NCBI GenBank assembly: GCA_034440615.1
Contig: JAOTOM010003141.1
Span: 31,001-95,000, forward strand
From: Ashinkailepas kermadecensis
Lineage: Eukaryota > Arthropoda > Thecostraca > Neolepadidae
DNA length: 64,000 nucleotides
Direction of reading: 5' to 3'
The position numbers and the translations under genes are program-made. The notes beneath the pieces were generated by a model. It saw only the letters and a list, made by a program, of their open reading frames with translations. It was not told the origin of the DNA and made no database searches. Numbering within the stretch: position 1 is the stretch's first letter; each line of letters opens with the position of its first letter. Below, piece by piece: positions 33,071 to 45,303 of the stretch.

Positions 33071-34386
33071 TCATCTCACCTCTGTGTTCCTCATCTCATC
33101 TCTGGCTTGTCTTCCGTGCAGCCCCATACCACCCGGGGCTGTGCTAGCTTCAACGCACGACATCATGCTGTCGTCACTCAGCATGGTGTGACCGCCCCTC
33201 CCCACCGACCTCAGGGTCACCGGTCAACATCCGGATAGCGTTCCTCGTTCTGCAGACGACCATCGTCCCACTGACACACATTAATCCGCCGTATGCAAAT
33301 CACTGCTACATCGCCGGCCATCTATATCGCCGGCCATCTATATCGCCAGCCTTTGCCCCCACTGTCTGGCGTGGCAGTTCGGTGACACTAGGTCGCCGGG
33401 CGGCCGCCCCGCCCACCGCCAGAGGCGATTGGCTCGCGCTTCGCACGGCGGCGGGTCGGCGGTCGGTAGCTGCAGCAGCAATTGAGGTCACCGGCAGCTG
33501 GCGTGGCAGCATGGGGCGAACAGCGCGCACAGGGCGGTCAGGAGAGGTCATGGCGGCCAGAGCAGCGTGACGAGTGGGTGACATACCAGGCTGCTGGTCG
33601 CACAGGGCGGACAGAGGGGGGGGGTCATGGCGGGCAGTGCAGCTCAGCGAGGAGGCGCCACTCCAGGCTGATGGACACACAGGGCGGTGGATGGATCGTA
33701 CGTGGAATCGTCTGGTGATTAAAGCAACCAGAGACACATCAAAGGGGTGTATCACCGACATTACTGGAGGTTACAGTTGAAGCTTCACATGTAAGTGGAT
33801 CAAAGAACCACGGAAAACCAACCACCCTACCATACTCGACCCTACTGTGATCCACCACGAAATCGCAGTCAGGTTGAGCAAGACAGAGTGAGAAGATATC
33901 GAATAAAGACTGATATAGGATAGTAAGGAGGATAGTTCCATTCGTAAAAATAGTTTCAATATCAAAAACATTGCGTTCAGCGATGCTGCTGAAACCAGAC
34001 AACTTCAATCAATGCCCATCATCGATTATCATTCGTGTATCCGCTCCAATCCACACAGCAGTCATCTCTGCCGAATTTGGCAAAGGGTTGGCATCGTTTG
34101 GCCTTGAAAACACGACAATAGGTAGCCGTCGTCAACTCGGCTCAGATTATTTATCCATTCCACGGCTTGGACGTCCGCGTCACATCCGTGACGCAAGGTG
34201 GGTCGAGGAAAACGCTTCAACATGCACGTCTCTGCAAGAAGAGGGTCATGCTGGAATTTTCAGAGTGCATTTGGCTTCTGTGTGAAGGCATGTCCAGATG
34301 GCGCCCACCTGGAGGGATGGATCTTCGCCATAGCTCGAAATATCGTGTTGAGCCGCTTCTAAGGACTGCGTACAAGTGATGGGAAG
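33071..34386. other. no gene seen; 17-bp repeat at 33310-33355
   Basis: ATCGCCGGCCATCTATA occurs about three times at 33312-33352. The following GC-rich part (33390-33700) has open frames on both strands but no motifs; it could belong to a retroelement 5' region. Confidence 0.4.
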
Positions 34387-34500
34387 CCACAGCCAGTCGG
34401 CAGTTTACTCCCGGACGGCTGGGTGGAAACCACAGCCAGTCGGCAGTTTACACCCGAACGGATGGGTAAAAGCCACAGCCAGTTGGCAGTTTACACCCGG
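34387..34500 (+). repeat. 43-bp tandem repeat, about 2.7 units
   Basis: CCACAGCCAGTCGGCAGTTT starts units at 34387, 34430 and 34473. Confidence 0.9.
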
Positions 34501-34557
34501 GGTACAAACCACAGGTGCCGTGGCCGAGACCTTTCATTTGCTGAGGTGACCGGTCTC

Positions 34558-35360
34558 AGCCGGGACAGACGGCCCATGTGGCCTGACTGAGGTGGACAGA
34601 CGGCCCATGCGGCCTGACGGAGGTGGACAGACGGCCCATGTGGCCAGGCTGAGGTGGACAGACGGCCCATGTGGCCTGACTGAGGTGGACAGACGGCCCA
34701 TGTAGCAAGCCTGAGGTGGACAGACGGCCCATGCAGCCTGACTGAGGTGGACAGACGGCCCATGTGGCCAGGCTGAGGTGGACAGACGGCCCATGTGGCC
34801 AGGCTGAGGTGGACAGACGACCCATGTGGCCTGACTGAGGTGGACAGACGGCCCATGCGGCCTGACTGAGGTGGACAGACGGCCCATGCGGCCTGACTGA
34901 GGTGGACAGACGGACCATGTAGCAAGCCTGAGGTGGACAGACGGCCCATGTGGCCTGACTTAGGTGGACAGACGGCCCATGCGGCCTGACTGAGGTGGAC
35001 AGACGACCCATGTGGCCTGACTGAGGTGGACAGACGGCCCATGCGGCCTGACTGAGGTGGACAGACGGCCCATGTGGCCTGACTGAGGTGGACAGACGGC
35101 CCATGTGGCCTGACTGAGGTGGACAGACGGCCCATGCGGCCTGACTGAGGTGGACAGACGGCCCATGCGGCCTGACGGAGGTGGACAGACGGCCCATGTG
35201 GCCAGGCTGAGGTGGACAGACGGCCCATGCAGCCTGACTGAGGTGGACAGACGGCCCATGTGGCCTGACTGAGGTGGACAGACGGCCATGTGGCCTGACT
35301 GAGGTGGACAGACGGCCCATGTGGCCTGTCCGTCTGTCCACCTCAGTCAGGCCACATGGG
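34558..35360 (-). repeat. 31-bp minisatellite, about 25 units, ending in an inverted unit
   Basis: Unit begins GAGGTGGACAGACGGCCCAT with variants GTGGCCTGACT, GCGGCCTGACT and GTGGCCAGGCT. The period is 31 bp, not a multiple of three, and no minus-strand frame contains a stop, so long frames appear in all three phases. At 35326-35360 the sequence turns round: the last forward unit is followed by its inverse complement, making a hairpin of more than 20 bp per arm. Confidence 0.95.
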
Positions 35361-35399
35361 CCCTCTGAGCTGGACGGACTATGCATACCCATGCTGATA

Positions 35400-38300
35400 G
35401 AAGCTGTTCACCAGTCTATTACTGCAAAAATATTGCGAATGTTATTCACTTTTTGGGAATATGGGAATTGGGATCACCTCACCACTTCCAATCAATGTCC
35501 AGTTTGGCGCAAGGAGAAGGAAATGTGCGCCGTCAAGGCCACGACCGGGGTGTCCTACCCCCAGGCCCGGCGGTCTGTCCAGGCCACCTCTCCCTCTACC
35601 AAAACGTACGCACAGGCGACCAGCATTGCTCTCCCACCCCTCGCGTCAACACCACTTCTACTTCGATGCAAACCGACATCATTCCCGGCTTAGCTCCACT
35701 TAACACGCGTGTTAACACGGGTCTAGCATCTGCATTGTATCATTAGTAATGTCCAAAACATCATTGATGCCCATTTTGGAGCATTTAAACACAATCACAG
35801 CGATCCATAACGATGACAAGTCAAGCCACGCAATACCAGACAATTTTGCACATTTGACCTCATTTGACCTTGAAGATGATGACCTAAGGTCATGAAATTT
35901 GCACACAGTATAGTTCGCTACCGTACCCATCCACCCTGCAAATTTCGTTCCTCTAGCTTCACTAGGAGCCGAGATCTTAGGGGGGGGCGGAATCCGCCCC
36001 CCCCCTCCCCCAGTGCGCGTAATTTTCAGAGGCCCTCCAGGGCGCGTGTTAAAAAACTCACACCACTGACCACACCGACACAAAACACCGTGGCTCCCAA
36101 CACAAAGACCACTCCGGCTCCACACACTCAGGCAAATTCCCCAAGGAATGCCAGACCCCGCAGCCATTCGGCTGCTGGGGAAATGCGTGCCACTTCGGTG
36201 GGCCGCCGATCAAGCCCGACGCGTCCCGTGCCGGCTGGCGGCCACGTGACCCGACCGACACATTCCAGCGGGCGGGCATCCCCGGCGGCAGTGGCCGGCC
36301 GCCGTAACCTTGCCAAGGTCACCGGTCGGTCGGACGGCTCGGGCGGGTCAACCGCCGCCGTACGCACCCAACCCACATGTCCGCCCGGGCTGCAATCGTG
36401 GCGGCACCAAAAGGTGCCGACAAATATTAACTTTCTTTTTACAAATGTCCATGGTTCTGCAATGGAACTGCCGTAGTTTAATTTCCAAATGGGCAGAAAT
36501 TAAGGCTTTCTTTAGTTTACTCACTCCGATCCTTATCGCACTACAGGAAACCCGATTCTTACCCACCGATACATATTATTTCAATATTTTCAATTACTCG
36601 CTGTACCGTCACGACGAGGTCCGTGGTCCTCATCACAGTGGCGGTACAGCACTTTACATCAACAATGATTTTACATATACACAAATTACACTTAATTCAC
36701 CTTTACAAGCAGTAGCTTGTAGTCTACGTTTGCATGGTAGGAATATAGATGTATGTTCTATTTATATTCCACCACACACAGACAACACACAACTTTTGAC
36801 ACAGTTAGAAAACCTTATAGTACATTTCAAGAACCCTTTCATTTTACTTGGAGATTTTAATGCACATAGTCCAACCTGGGATAAAGCACGTACACATGAA
36901 GGCACTCACGGCCACATCATTGAACAAATGTTAGACCGGCATAATTTAGTACTTCTTAACACCGGAAAACCAACCTTTTTCACTTTGGACATAATACAGA
37001 AGCTGCTATTGATTTATCAATATGCTCTCCGACCCTGGCCAATAATTTTGACTGGACCATTGACATCGACATTCATGACAGCGACCACTACCCCATCAAA
37101 TTAACACCCACATTTTCAACTGCGACCGATACCACACCCAGTTTTATCCCCCGCTGGAAAATTTCGAACGCAGATTGGACAACATTTCAGGAACTTTCAC
37201 ATACTCAATACAACCCCAACATTTCTCCCGTCGAAAACATCAACTCACTTACAAATACACTTTTCGAGGCAGCTTCCACGACTATTCCACTTACCAAACC
37301 ATTCACAAAAAGAAAACCAGTACCTTGGTGGTGTCAAGAAATTTCAAAAGCCATTGCGGTAAGAAAACGAGCATTTAAAAATTAATTACGACATCCCGAT
37401 CAAGAAAATTGAATCATCCATAACCGTGAACGTGCGAGGACCCGCCGCATCATTCGCGATGCTAAGCGCCGTTCATGGACCTTATATTTACAGCAGCTCA
37501 CTTTTCAAACACCTTTAAGTAAAATACGGCAATTAATCCGACGGTTGTCCGGACGCCCCCCATTTAAATCTCTACCGGCCCTCAAAATCCACAATCTCAC
37601 AATTACAGACCCACAAACCATCGTGAATACCATAGCTGATACCATAGCCCATAATAGCTCCGATGAGAACTACCGACCTAATTTCCTACCAAATGCACAA
37701 CACACTTTTCACACCAATCTCGAACTCTTTCAATCCGACAATACGGAGGACTACAATGCTCTTTTCAACTTTCCGAACTGCAGAATGCCATTTCCTCCGC
37801 CGGTAACACTTCAGTAGGGCCTGACAAATTGCATTATTCCTTCTTTCGACATTTATCTGACCACACCAAATAATGCATCTTAGACACATCTAATTCATTA
37901 TAGTCAAATGATGTCTTTCCTGAAGCATGGAAACAAGCTATCATTATCCCTATTCCAAACCCGGCAAAGACCATGGTAACCGCACTAATTTTCGACCGAT
38001 TGCACTCACCAGTTGCTTAGGAAAACTTTTCGAACGCATAGTTATTAAATGACTGACATGGCACCTGGAAACAAATTCACTTCTATCTCCCTTTCAATGT
38101 GGTTTTCGGCGAGGACGCAGTACAATAGATCATCTTATTCGGTTAGAGACAGACATCCGCCTAGGCTACAAATACATCAACACACTGTCGCAGTATTTTT
38201 AGACATAAGCAAAGCTTAAAATATGGTTTTCAAACCAGCACTCCTCTTCAAAATTCAACAACTCGGCATAAAAGGACACTTAGCACATTATTTAATAGGT

Positions 38301-40264
38301 TTCTTATCTGGTTCGCGTAGATTCAACATCAGGTGCCGGTCAGCCATTTCCGATCCACATTTTCTTCAAAACGGACTACCACAGGGAAGTTGCATATCAC
38401 CAGTTTTATTTAATATCATCATTAACGACCTTTTCGCCGACATGCCTGCAAACGTATCATATTCTCTTTTCGCCGAAGATAGTGCAATTTGGTGCTCGGA
38501 CAAAAGTTACGAAAATTGTTTGATTCGGCTTCAAAATGCTCTAAACAGGATACACGAATGGTCCATGAAGTACGGATTCAATTTTTCGGCTCCCAAATCT
38601 GCAACCATGATTTTTAGGAAATGCACTCCCTGACCAAACCCAGAAACACAGCTTCAGCTCGGGCAAAATTACATATCTTTTGTACATTCATTTAAATTTC
38701 TTGGTGTTATTTTTGGTCGTAGGCTTTCAATGCATAAACACATGAAACACGTCCAGAACAAATGTTTTCACCGACTAAATTTATTTCTCTGCATTACATC
38801 CACCCCATTGGGAGCCGATTAGTGCTCCCCATCATTGAATACGGATCAGTAGTCTATGCTGGCGCCAGCCCATCCTCCTTACACATTTTAGACACCATTC
38901 AAAATAAATGTATCCGTATCGCACGCGGTGCAATGACTACTTCACCCATTATTTCTTTAGAAGCCGAATCAGGAATTCCTCCATTAGCTCTCCGCAGAAT
39001 GCAACAAACACTTAGGTACGCCTCCAAAATTCAATTTCATTCAAACCACCCCACACACGCGTCATTGCAAATTCTCCCAAATTTACATCCTCATTATTTA
39101 GGTCCAGCCGAAAAACGAACTGGTCTCACCATAGCCTCTCGGGTCAAAACATTTTCGGAGCAACTTTGTTTCACTATTCCACCCATTACTTCTATTTCTC
39201 CACCTGCTACACCACCGTGGCAAATAGCCGAACGACACATTCTGTATCTCACCATCACTCCAAAATCACAGCTTTGTTCGGAATATACCAAACAAAAATT
39301 TCACCACATTCGGTCTCGTTATTACCATGTTTCTTTTGTTTTACAGACGGTTCGAAAGATGCTAACTTTACAGGAAATGCCGTAGTTTCTGGAACAGACA
39401 AAAGCAACATTGATTACCAGACGGAACATCAATTTTCATCGCTGAATTACATGCCATCCTCATTGCCCTCCGTTATATTCGCAGCCGTTTTCTCTGTCAC
39501 CCCATGCGCAGCGTCATCATTTTTTCGGACTCCAAATCTGTTTTACAATCTCTTTCGTCACTTTCCTTTTTCACATCATTGCCATATTTATATTTATGAA
39601 TCACTAGAAACACTTCATCTGATGGGCGTGAAAGTCCGTTTCCTGTGGGTGCCCAGTCACTGCGGCATCCCAGGAAACGAGGAAGCAGATCATCTAGCAA
39701 AACAATCATTACAATTACCATACATCACAGAAATCCCACCACATTTTGACGCCATTAAATCAACAATACGACAGAACATTCGGCGTTTTTGGAACCAAAC
39801 TTGGACACAAAGCACAAACCATACCAAATTACCGAACATTAAACCAGTCATCGATATTCGGACGCAATCATTTCTAATCAACCTCCACGAAGAAAAAGTC
39901 CTATCGCGCATCCGCATAGGACATACTTACCTCACACATCAATTTATTTATTTTGCTTCACCTCGGCCTTCATGCCCATCATGTAACACTTATATTACAG
40001 TCCCACATATAATACTACACTGCCCGCAATACCATGGCCCTAGAAAGCCACTTACCTTTTACTGCCACACACACAACATTCCATTCTCTTTGCCCTCTTT
40101 GTTGGGGGATGATCACCCGTTTCTTATCAAGTTACTTTTTATTTTTTTCGACAACCCAACTTGGTCCAGGAATTATAGACTGAATTTTGCGATCTAATAC
40201 ATTGTTCCTTTTATATCAACGGCGCGAAATGGCCTGAGGAGACCGAAGCGCCTAAATCAACAAA
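35400..40264 (+). pseudogene. I-superfamily non-LTR retrotransposon (ORF1, endonuclease-RT-RNase H), decayed
   Basis: The 3' part of a gag-like ORF1 is seen at 35490-35700 (CPVWRKEKEMCAVKATTG, then VSYPQARRSVQ). A TTAA element interrupts it at 35700-36052. Endonuclease begins near 36448 (LQWNCRSLISKW, LQETRF, LGDFNAHSPTWD). RT motifs lie at about 37930-38630 (FRPIALTSCLGKLFERI, FRRGRSTIDHLIR, LPQGSCISPVLFNIIINDL). The catalytic box reads FAED (38469-38480) instead of FADD. RNase H follows at about 39340-39700 (FTDGSKD, FSDSKSVLQSL, WVPSHCGIPGNEEADHLAK), then a C-terminal CxxC...H...C knuckle near 39980. The 3' end has GGCGCGAAATGGCC and AAGCGCC. At least eight stops or frame changes break it, for example near 36985, 37382, 37411, 37870, 37903, 38052, 38200, 38632 and 39350. 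Confidence 0.85.
35700..36052 (-). mobile_element. TTAA-bounded MITE nested in the I-type element
   Basis: The right end, read inversely, is TTAACACGCGCCCTGGAGGG; the left end begins with the palindrome TTAACACGCGTGTTAA (35700-35715), so the left terminus is rearranged. Both outer sites are TTAA. The interior is an inverted relative of 45304-45766 (shared CCATCCACCCTGCAAATTTC on this strand). It contains a G-run/C-run hairpin around GGCGGAATCCGCC at about 35978-36000. Inserted in ORF1 of the surrounding retrotransposon, so it is younger than that copy. Confidence 0.8.
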
Positions 40265-40309
40265 ATGTCAAATGACGTATTCGGTGATTGCGTCAACCCC
40301 TGCCATAGT

Positions 40310-40685
40310 GAGGCTTGGCACCGTCCCAGGACCCTAACGGAGAGGGCTGGCACCGTCCCAGCACCTCACCGGCGAGGGCTGGCACCGTCCAAGGACCCCA
40401 CCAGAGAGGGCTGGCACCCTCCCAGTACCTCACCGGAGAGGGCTGGCACCGTCCCAGGACCTCACCGGAGAGGGCTGGCACCGTCCCAGGACCTCACCGG
40501 AGAGGGCTGGCACCGTCTCAGGACCTCACCGGAGAGGGCTGGCACCGTCCCAGGACCTCACCGGAGAGGGCTGGCACCGTCCCAGGACCTCACCGGAGAG
40601 GGCTGGCACCGTCCCAGGACCTCACCGGAGAGGGCTGACACCGTCCAAGGGCCTCACCGGCGAGGGCTGACACCGTCCAAGGGCC
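40310..40685 (+). repeat. 32-bp minisatellite, about 11-12 units
   Basis: Unit begins GGCTGGCACCGTCCCAGGAC and ends CTCACCGGAGAG. It lies just downstream of the I-type element and directly abuts the 41-bp array. Frames in it are artefacts. Confidence 0.95.
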
Positions 40686-40699
40686 TCAATGACACGACC

Positions 40700-41397
40700 G
40701 ATATCGGCCTTGGTGTGCGGTCTCCTGTCCGGTACTCCATGATATCGGCCTTGGTGTGCGGTCTCCTGTCCGGTACTCCATGATATCGGCCTTGGTGTGC
40801 GGTCTCCTGTCCGGTACTCCATGATATCGGCCTTGGTGTGCGGTCTCCTGTCCGGTACTCCATGATATCGGCCTTGGTGTGCGGTCTCCTGTCCGGTACT
40901 CCATGATATCGGCATTGGTGTGCGGTCTCCTGTCCGGTACTCCATGATATCGGCCTTGGTGTGCGGTCTCCTGTCCGGTACTCCATGATATCGGCCTTGG
41001 TGTACGGTCTCCTGTCCGGTACTCCATGATATCGGCCTTGGTGTGCGGTCTCCTGTCCGGTACTCCATGATATCGGCCTTGGTGTGCGGTCTCCTGTCCG
41101 GTACTCCATGCTATCGGCCTTGGTGTGCGGTCTCCTGTCCGGTACTCCATGATATCGGCCTTGGTGTGCGGTCTCCTGTCCGGTACTCCATGATATCGGC
41201 CTTGGTGTGCGGTCTCCTGTCCGGTACTCCATGATATCGGCCTTGGTGTGCGGTCTCCTGTCCGGTACTCCATGATATCGGCCTTGGTGTGCGGTCTCCT
41301 GTCCGGTACTCCATGATATCGGCCTTGGTGTGCGGTCTCCTGTCCGGTACTCCATGATATCGGCCTTGGTGTGCGGTCTCCTGTCCGGTACTCCATG
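40700..41397. repeat. 41-bp minisatellite, 17 units, very homogeneous
   Basis: Unit begins GATATCGGCCTTGGTGTGCG and ends GGTACTCCAT. Only a handful of single-base variants are visible, for example CATTGG near 40912, TGTACGG near 41002 and GCTATC near 41110. A 41-bp period opens all three minus-strand frames, giving frames up to 271 codons that are not genes. Confidence 0.97.
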
Positions 41398-42016
41398 CAC
41401 GTGATAGGTCGCTTGGGAGAGCCAATAGTAGTTCAATTCCCCGCCCCCCCCCCACCCCCCGTCCCACACAAAAAAAATATTTCAACGGTGTCCGGGAATC
41501 ACCTGGTCTCCTACCGACCTGGCTGGGAGGCTCAATACGAATACGAATTGCGCTGAACGTCCAGGCACCGAAACTGCTTACTCCTTTCCTCCAATGCTTA
41601 GCAGAGTGGCTATTTATTACATTTGACGACAAAACCACCATTTGCGTTTGGTGCGCTAGGTTTTATGAATTTGCTGATGAGATGAGAGAGGAATTGTGTG
41701 TTTCACACTCTGGTGCCCAAGTGGTAAGCTGTTCAGATTTGCCGCCGCCGAATATACTTCGAGCTGGGCTATCATCACCCCCTGTGCGGCAAATTTCTCT
41801 GGCGCTGCATAGTTGGCGAAGCCGTTTATTCGTCACCCGCATAGTCTCATTTTGTAACGACATCTGTGCAAAGCACCCTCTACAGCCTTACACACAACAC
41901 GCATGGCATCGTAAGACATTCACATTTCCATTTTGCACAATCGCGGATCAAGACCAAGATGAGCCAGTTCAATATCAAACATCGCCATCAGTATGCAGCA
42001 CTCAGGCAGAGAACAG
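41398..42016. other. no gene seen
   Basis: Unique-looking sequence with C-runs at 41443-41460. No supported exon. Confidence 0.45.

Positions 42017-42103
<87 letters not shown>
42017..42103. repeat. (AT)n microsatellite
   Basis: About 43 AT/TA units with two TGTA interruptions. Confidence 0.97.
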
Positions 42104-42105
<2 letters not shown>

Positions 42106-42937
42106 AGGAATGTCCTGTTGGCTGTGAGATGCAATATATCCGTGCTTCCTGCCAGTTGGTCTTGGCACTTCCCCTCAACTTATGTTAATATGAGTGTGTA
42201 TCACAAGAAGAATTTAAAACCATTTTAGGAAACGCAGTGGAGGTGGTCTATGCCTGACGTGTAGCGGAGGGAATGAGAAGTGGGCACACAAGGTGCATGG
42301 GAGTAGATAGCTCAGTTAGGCGCCAGGATGTAAATACAATTACTTATCCCTGAGGAGTTTGTGGTAGGCAATGGAAATGGAACTGCCTTCAGCTGATGCA
42401 CTACCTCATGTGCCATACATCCGATATTGTTGGCTGTATTCCTCAGGACGTGAATGCTATAGCAATATGAAATTGTTTCACATCGTGGCCTAGACGACTA
42501 CTATTGCAAACTTCGACAGATTGCATGGTGCCAGAGCAGGTTATGGAGTCCTCGGAATAAAAATAAAAGGCCATGGAGAAAAAACATGGAGACTATAAAA
42601 CGAATGATTCAAAGAGGATAATCTGGTCGTCCTGTAGCGATAACAAAGACCAACACAGACCAGGCGTAAACAGCCCAAACAAAATCGCCAAACTCGCCTC
42701 ACGGACGGACCAAACAGACCGACCGACCAACAACTCAGACAAACAAACTGGTCATGCGGACAGCGGCCAGATGTGACGGCCACAGTCGGATCGTAGCGGC
42801 GTGGTCGGGAGCACTGCCTCAGGTACACCTCTGGTAGCAGTAAATCTTGCCAAATAATCCAGAGGCGCAGAACGCGGGGCAACTGGGGAGGAGTGGGCAC
42901 ACCATCAGCGCTGCGATGCACCTAACTGCATTACACC
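42104..42937. other. no gene seen
   Basis: Antisense frames near 42541-42921 have cysteines but no recognisable domain or splice sites. Confidence 0.4.
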
Positions 42938-42938
42938 G

Positions 42939-43021
<83 letters not shown>
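42938..43021. repeat. (AT)n microsatellite
   Basis: About 41 AT units. Confidence 0.97.
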
Positions 43022-43024
<3 letters not shown>

Positions 43025-43787
43025 CGTGCGCGTAGAATAGCAGAACCACCATCGACACTTCAGTGAGGATAATGCGTCCAGGTAAACAACTGAGCCTGCT
43101 TCTGCCTGTGGTGCAATCTGCGCCATGCATGCTTGAGTCTGCTGTCATACGATCACGTATTTTGTGTTAAGAAACGTTAAGTTCCGTCAGAGGCGGATCC
43201 AAGAGGGGTGCAGGGGGTGGCACAGGTGGCATCCGTCATCATTGAAAAGCGACGACCCTCGCTTTTGACCGGGAAAAACTTCAACCGAAGGTTGCTCTCT
43301 GAGAACAAAATGTGTTTGTCTGGGAGCACTCGAGTGAAAGCCCTCCCATTCAATTGTCTCGAGCGTTGGGGTTCCTCCGGTGAAATGGTGAGCCTCAGGA
43401 CGAATGATCCCCATGATCAAAACTCTTGGACCCGGCCCTGGATATCCTCGACTCTGATGTCTTGCGGTACATCCAGGAGCTGGCCGAGGGACCAAACTAT
43501 CCACTACATATTGGACGTTTAACAAAAATAGCAGCAAGAAGGGCTGCTGCAGGTAGTATGGTGAATTAGGAGCACAAGTCGCGCGCCCAACGGTGGGTAC
43601 CGTCGGAATACACAACTTACAGATTGTGTCACATTTTAACAACATTGAAGTAGTTTTCATCGCAGAATAACCTCGATCAGTTCCAGAATCATTGCATCGT
43701 TTATCACATAGCCTCCATCCACATAATTCCTTGATGCGCCACTGCGTGGATACCACCGGAATCTGGCGGCCACGCATCACGACTCAC
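43022..43787. other. no confirmed gene; intron or 3' side of the Cys-rich exon
   Basis: An antisense frame (43187-43780) directly follows the candidate exon but reads past its donor site and shows no domain. Confidence 0.35.
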
Positions 43788-43929
43788 TTGGTTGAGGTGC
43801 ATTCATTTCCGGTGGTACAAACTGCACCGCGTCCCATTGTGGGAATGCATCTCATTCCAGTTGTTCCGCCGAAGTTCTTGCAGTAGAGTCCGGTACCGAT
43901 CGGGACGCAGGCGGCGTCATTAGCGCATG
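43788..43929 (-). CDS. candidate internal exon, cysteine-rich secreted-type module
   Basis: On the minus strand a TTCTTGTTTGCAG acceptor precedes position 43929 and a GTGAGT donor follows 43788, giving a 142-nt exon. In the open phase it encodes a 46-residue segment with six cysteines: CANDAACVPIGTGLYCKNF, then CIPTMGRGAVCTTGNEC. Closely spaced cysteines with Gly and Thr are typical of small disulfide-rich extracellular modules of invertebrates (EB-like or similar), but I cannot name the family. No partner exons were identified with confidence. The exon could be a remnant of a gene whose other exons lie outside or are diverged. Confidence 0.4.
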
Positions 43930-43967
43930 CTGCAAACAAGAAGACACTTATGGGGTTATTTGGATGT

Positions 43968-44097
43968 CGAAAAACGATCCTGTCTGTCTTCCACAGCAAC
44001 GTGACCTCTCTGACTGGACTTCAGAACCATTTCGAAAAACGATCCTGTCTGTCTTCCACAGCAACTTGACATCTCTGACTGGACTTCAGCACCATTA
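43968..44097. repeat. 65-bp tandem duplication
   Basis: CGAAAAACGATCCTGTCTGT starts both units (43968 and 44033); they differ at a few positions. Confidence 0.9.
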
Positions 44098-45303
44098 CAA
44101 GTTGTCCGGAGTGGGATACCGTGGTGGCACCCGGCACTGAATAGGAAGCATTGATATTCCTGTGGTATTTCCACCTTGCGCTGCTTATTACGGGGTCAAG
44201 ATCACTATGCGGGAACGTTTAGATTATAGGTCATCGTAAGGGGTTCCATACGTCGGCATGTTTAAAACAGGCGAACGAATTTTCGCGAAAATGCTGCCGA
44301 AACGAAGAGGCAACATTAACGCAAGTGCATTTCCCAATTAAATGATGAAGGGCAATTTGTTTTCAGATGCAAGCCTGACTTCAGCACAATGATATCCTGC
44401 ATATCAAAACCAAGCAATCGTCAAGCAGCGTACAAGCGTCGTGACCTCTTGCCTCCAGATCAAACTCATCGTCCTGCAGGTCAGGTCATGTGGACACTCG
44501 ACCACACTTACTCAGTAGTTGCGTAGGTGCCATGCAGGTCAGACCACGTGCGTACTCGACCACACTTACCCATTAGTTGTGCAGCCGCCAGGCAGCCCCG
44601 GCACGCCCTGACATCCAGGTCGACTTTCACGAATTGTCTCCTAAACAGGAACCGACCGTCGCGCTGTGTGACGTCACCACACGTCACAGTGGCCACACAC
44701 TGAAACGCAAAAGACAGGCCATCACGCTGGAGGGTTCTGGACATGATTCCGTGCACACCTTTAACTGGTTAATTCGCAAGCAGTGTAGACAACTGTAACG
44801 AAGTTCTGTCCACCGACACCTCTCTCTCTCTCTCTCTCTCTTAGATGTAGACAGACTCATTAGCCACATGATAGAAGAGTCAGACCTCGCGTTACGATGA
44901 CATCCGGTTATATCTTCAATAGCTCTGTTTCTCAAATCCAAAAGCCTCTGATCCAAGTGCCTCTCTTGACAGTCACCGCAAATCGAGCACTTTTATTGTG
45001 CAGTTAATTGACAGTTATGCGGTGACAATAATTCGCGGTATCAATCATACGACAGTAATGCTAAACTTAATACAATCGCGACTTCAAGCAACAGACAGCT
45101 TCAATCGAACTTGACTGACAAAAGTCCACGGGGCCACCATACATCTCAGCGTCTCACCATGTATCGTGTCAGACACCTGTTCACGGGGTCATCATACATC
45201 TCAGTGTCTCACATATTGTGGTGAACTCATCTGCATATCATCCTACGAGTCTCGGCCATCCATCTCCCATTAACAAGTTCAAGTATTCATAGGGGCAGCA
45301 GAG
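44098..45303. other. no gene seen; 58-bp duplication and a short CT run
   Basis: ACTCGACCACACTTAC recurs at 44496 and 44554 within a diverged 58-bp duplication (about 44475-44590). A (CT)n run lies at 44819-44841. CATACATCTCAG repeats near 45140 and 45190. No exon is supported. Confidence 0.5.

Noticed and set aside
32590..33238. DPSSDPSS-type protein of 158 codons
   Set aside because: 12-bp minisatellite; no start context, domain or splice support.
34491..35392. Open frames of 245, 278, 117 and 109 codons on the minus strand
   Set aside because: All arise from a 31-bp repeat with no stop in any minus frame; the same peptide motifs recur shifted in phase.
40700..41397. CRISPR-like array
   Set aside because: Units are contiguous without unique spacers, and the setting is eukaryotic.
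40265..41641. Open frames of up to 271 codons in the 32-bp and 41-bp arrays
   Set aside because: Periods not divisible by three and multiple overlapping frames show they are repeat artefacts.
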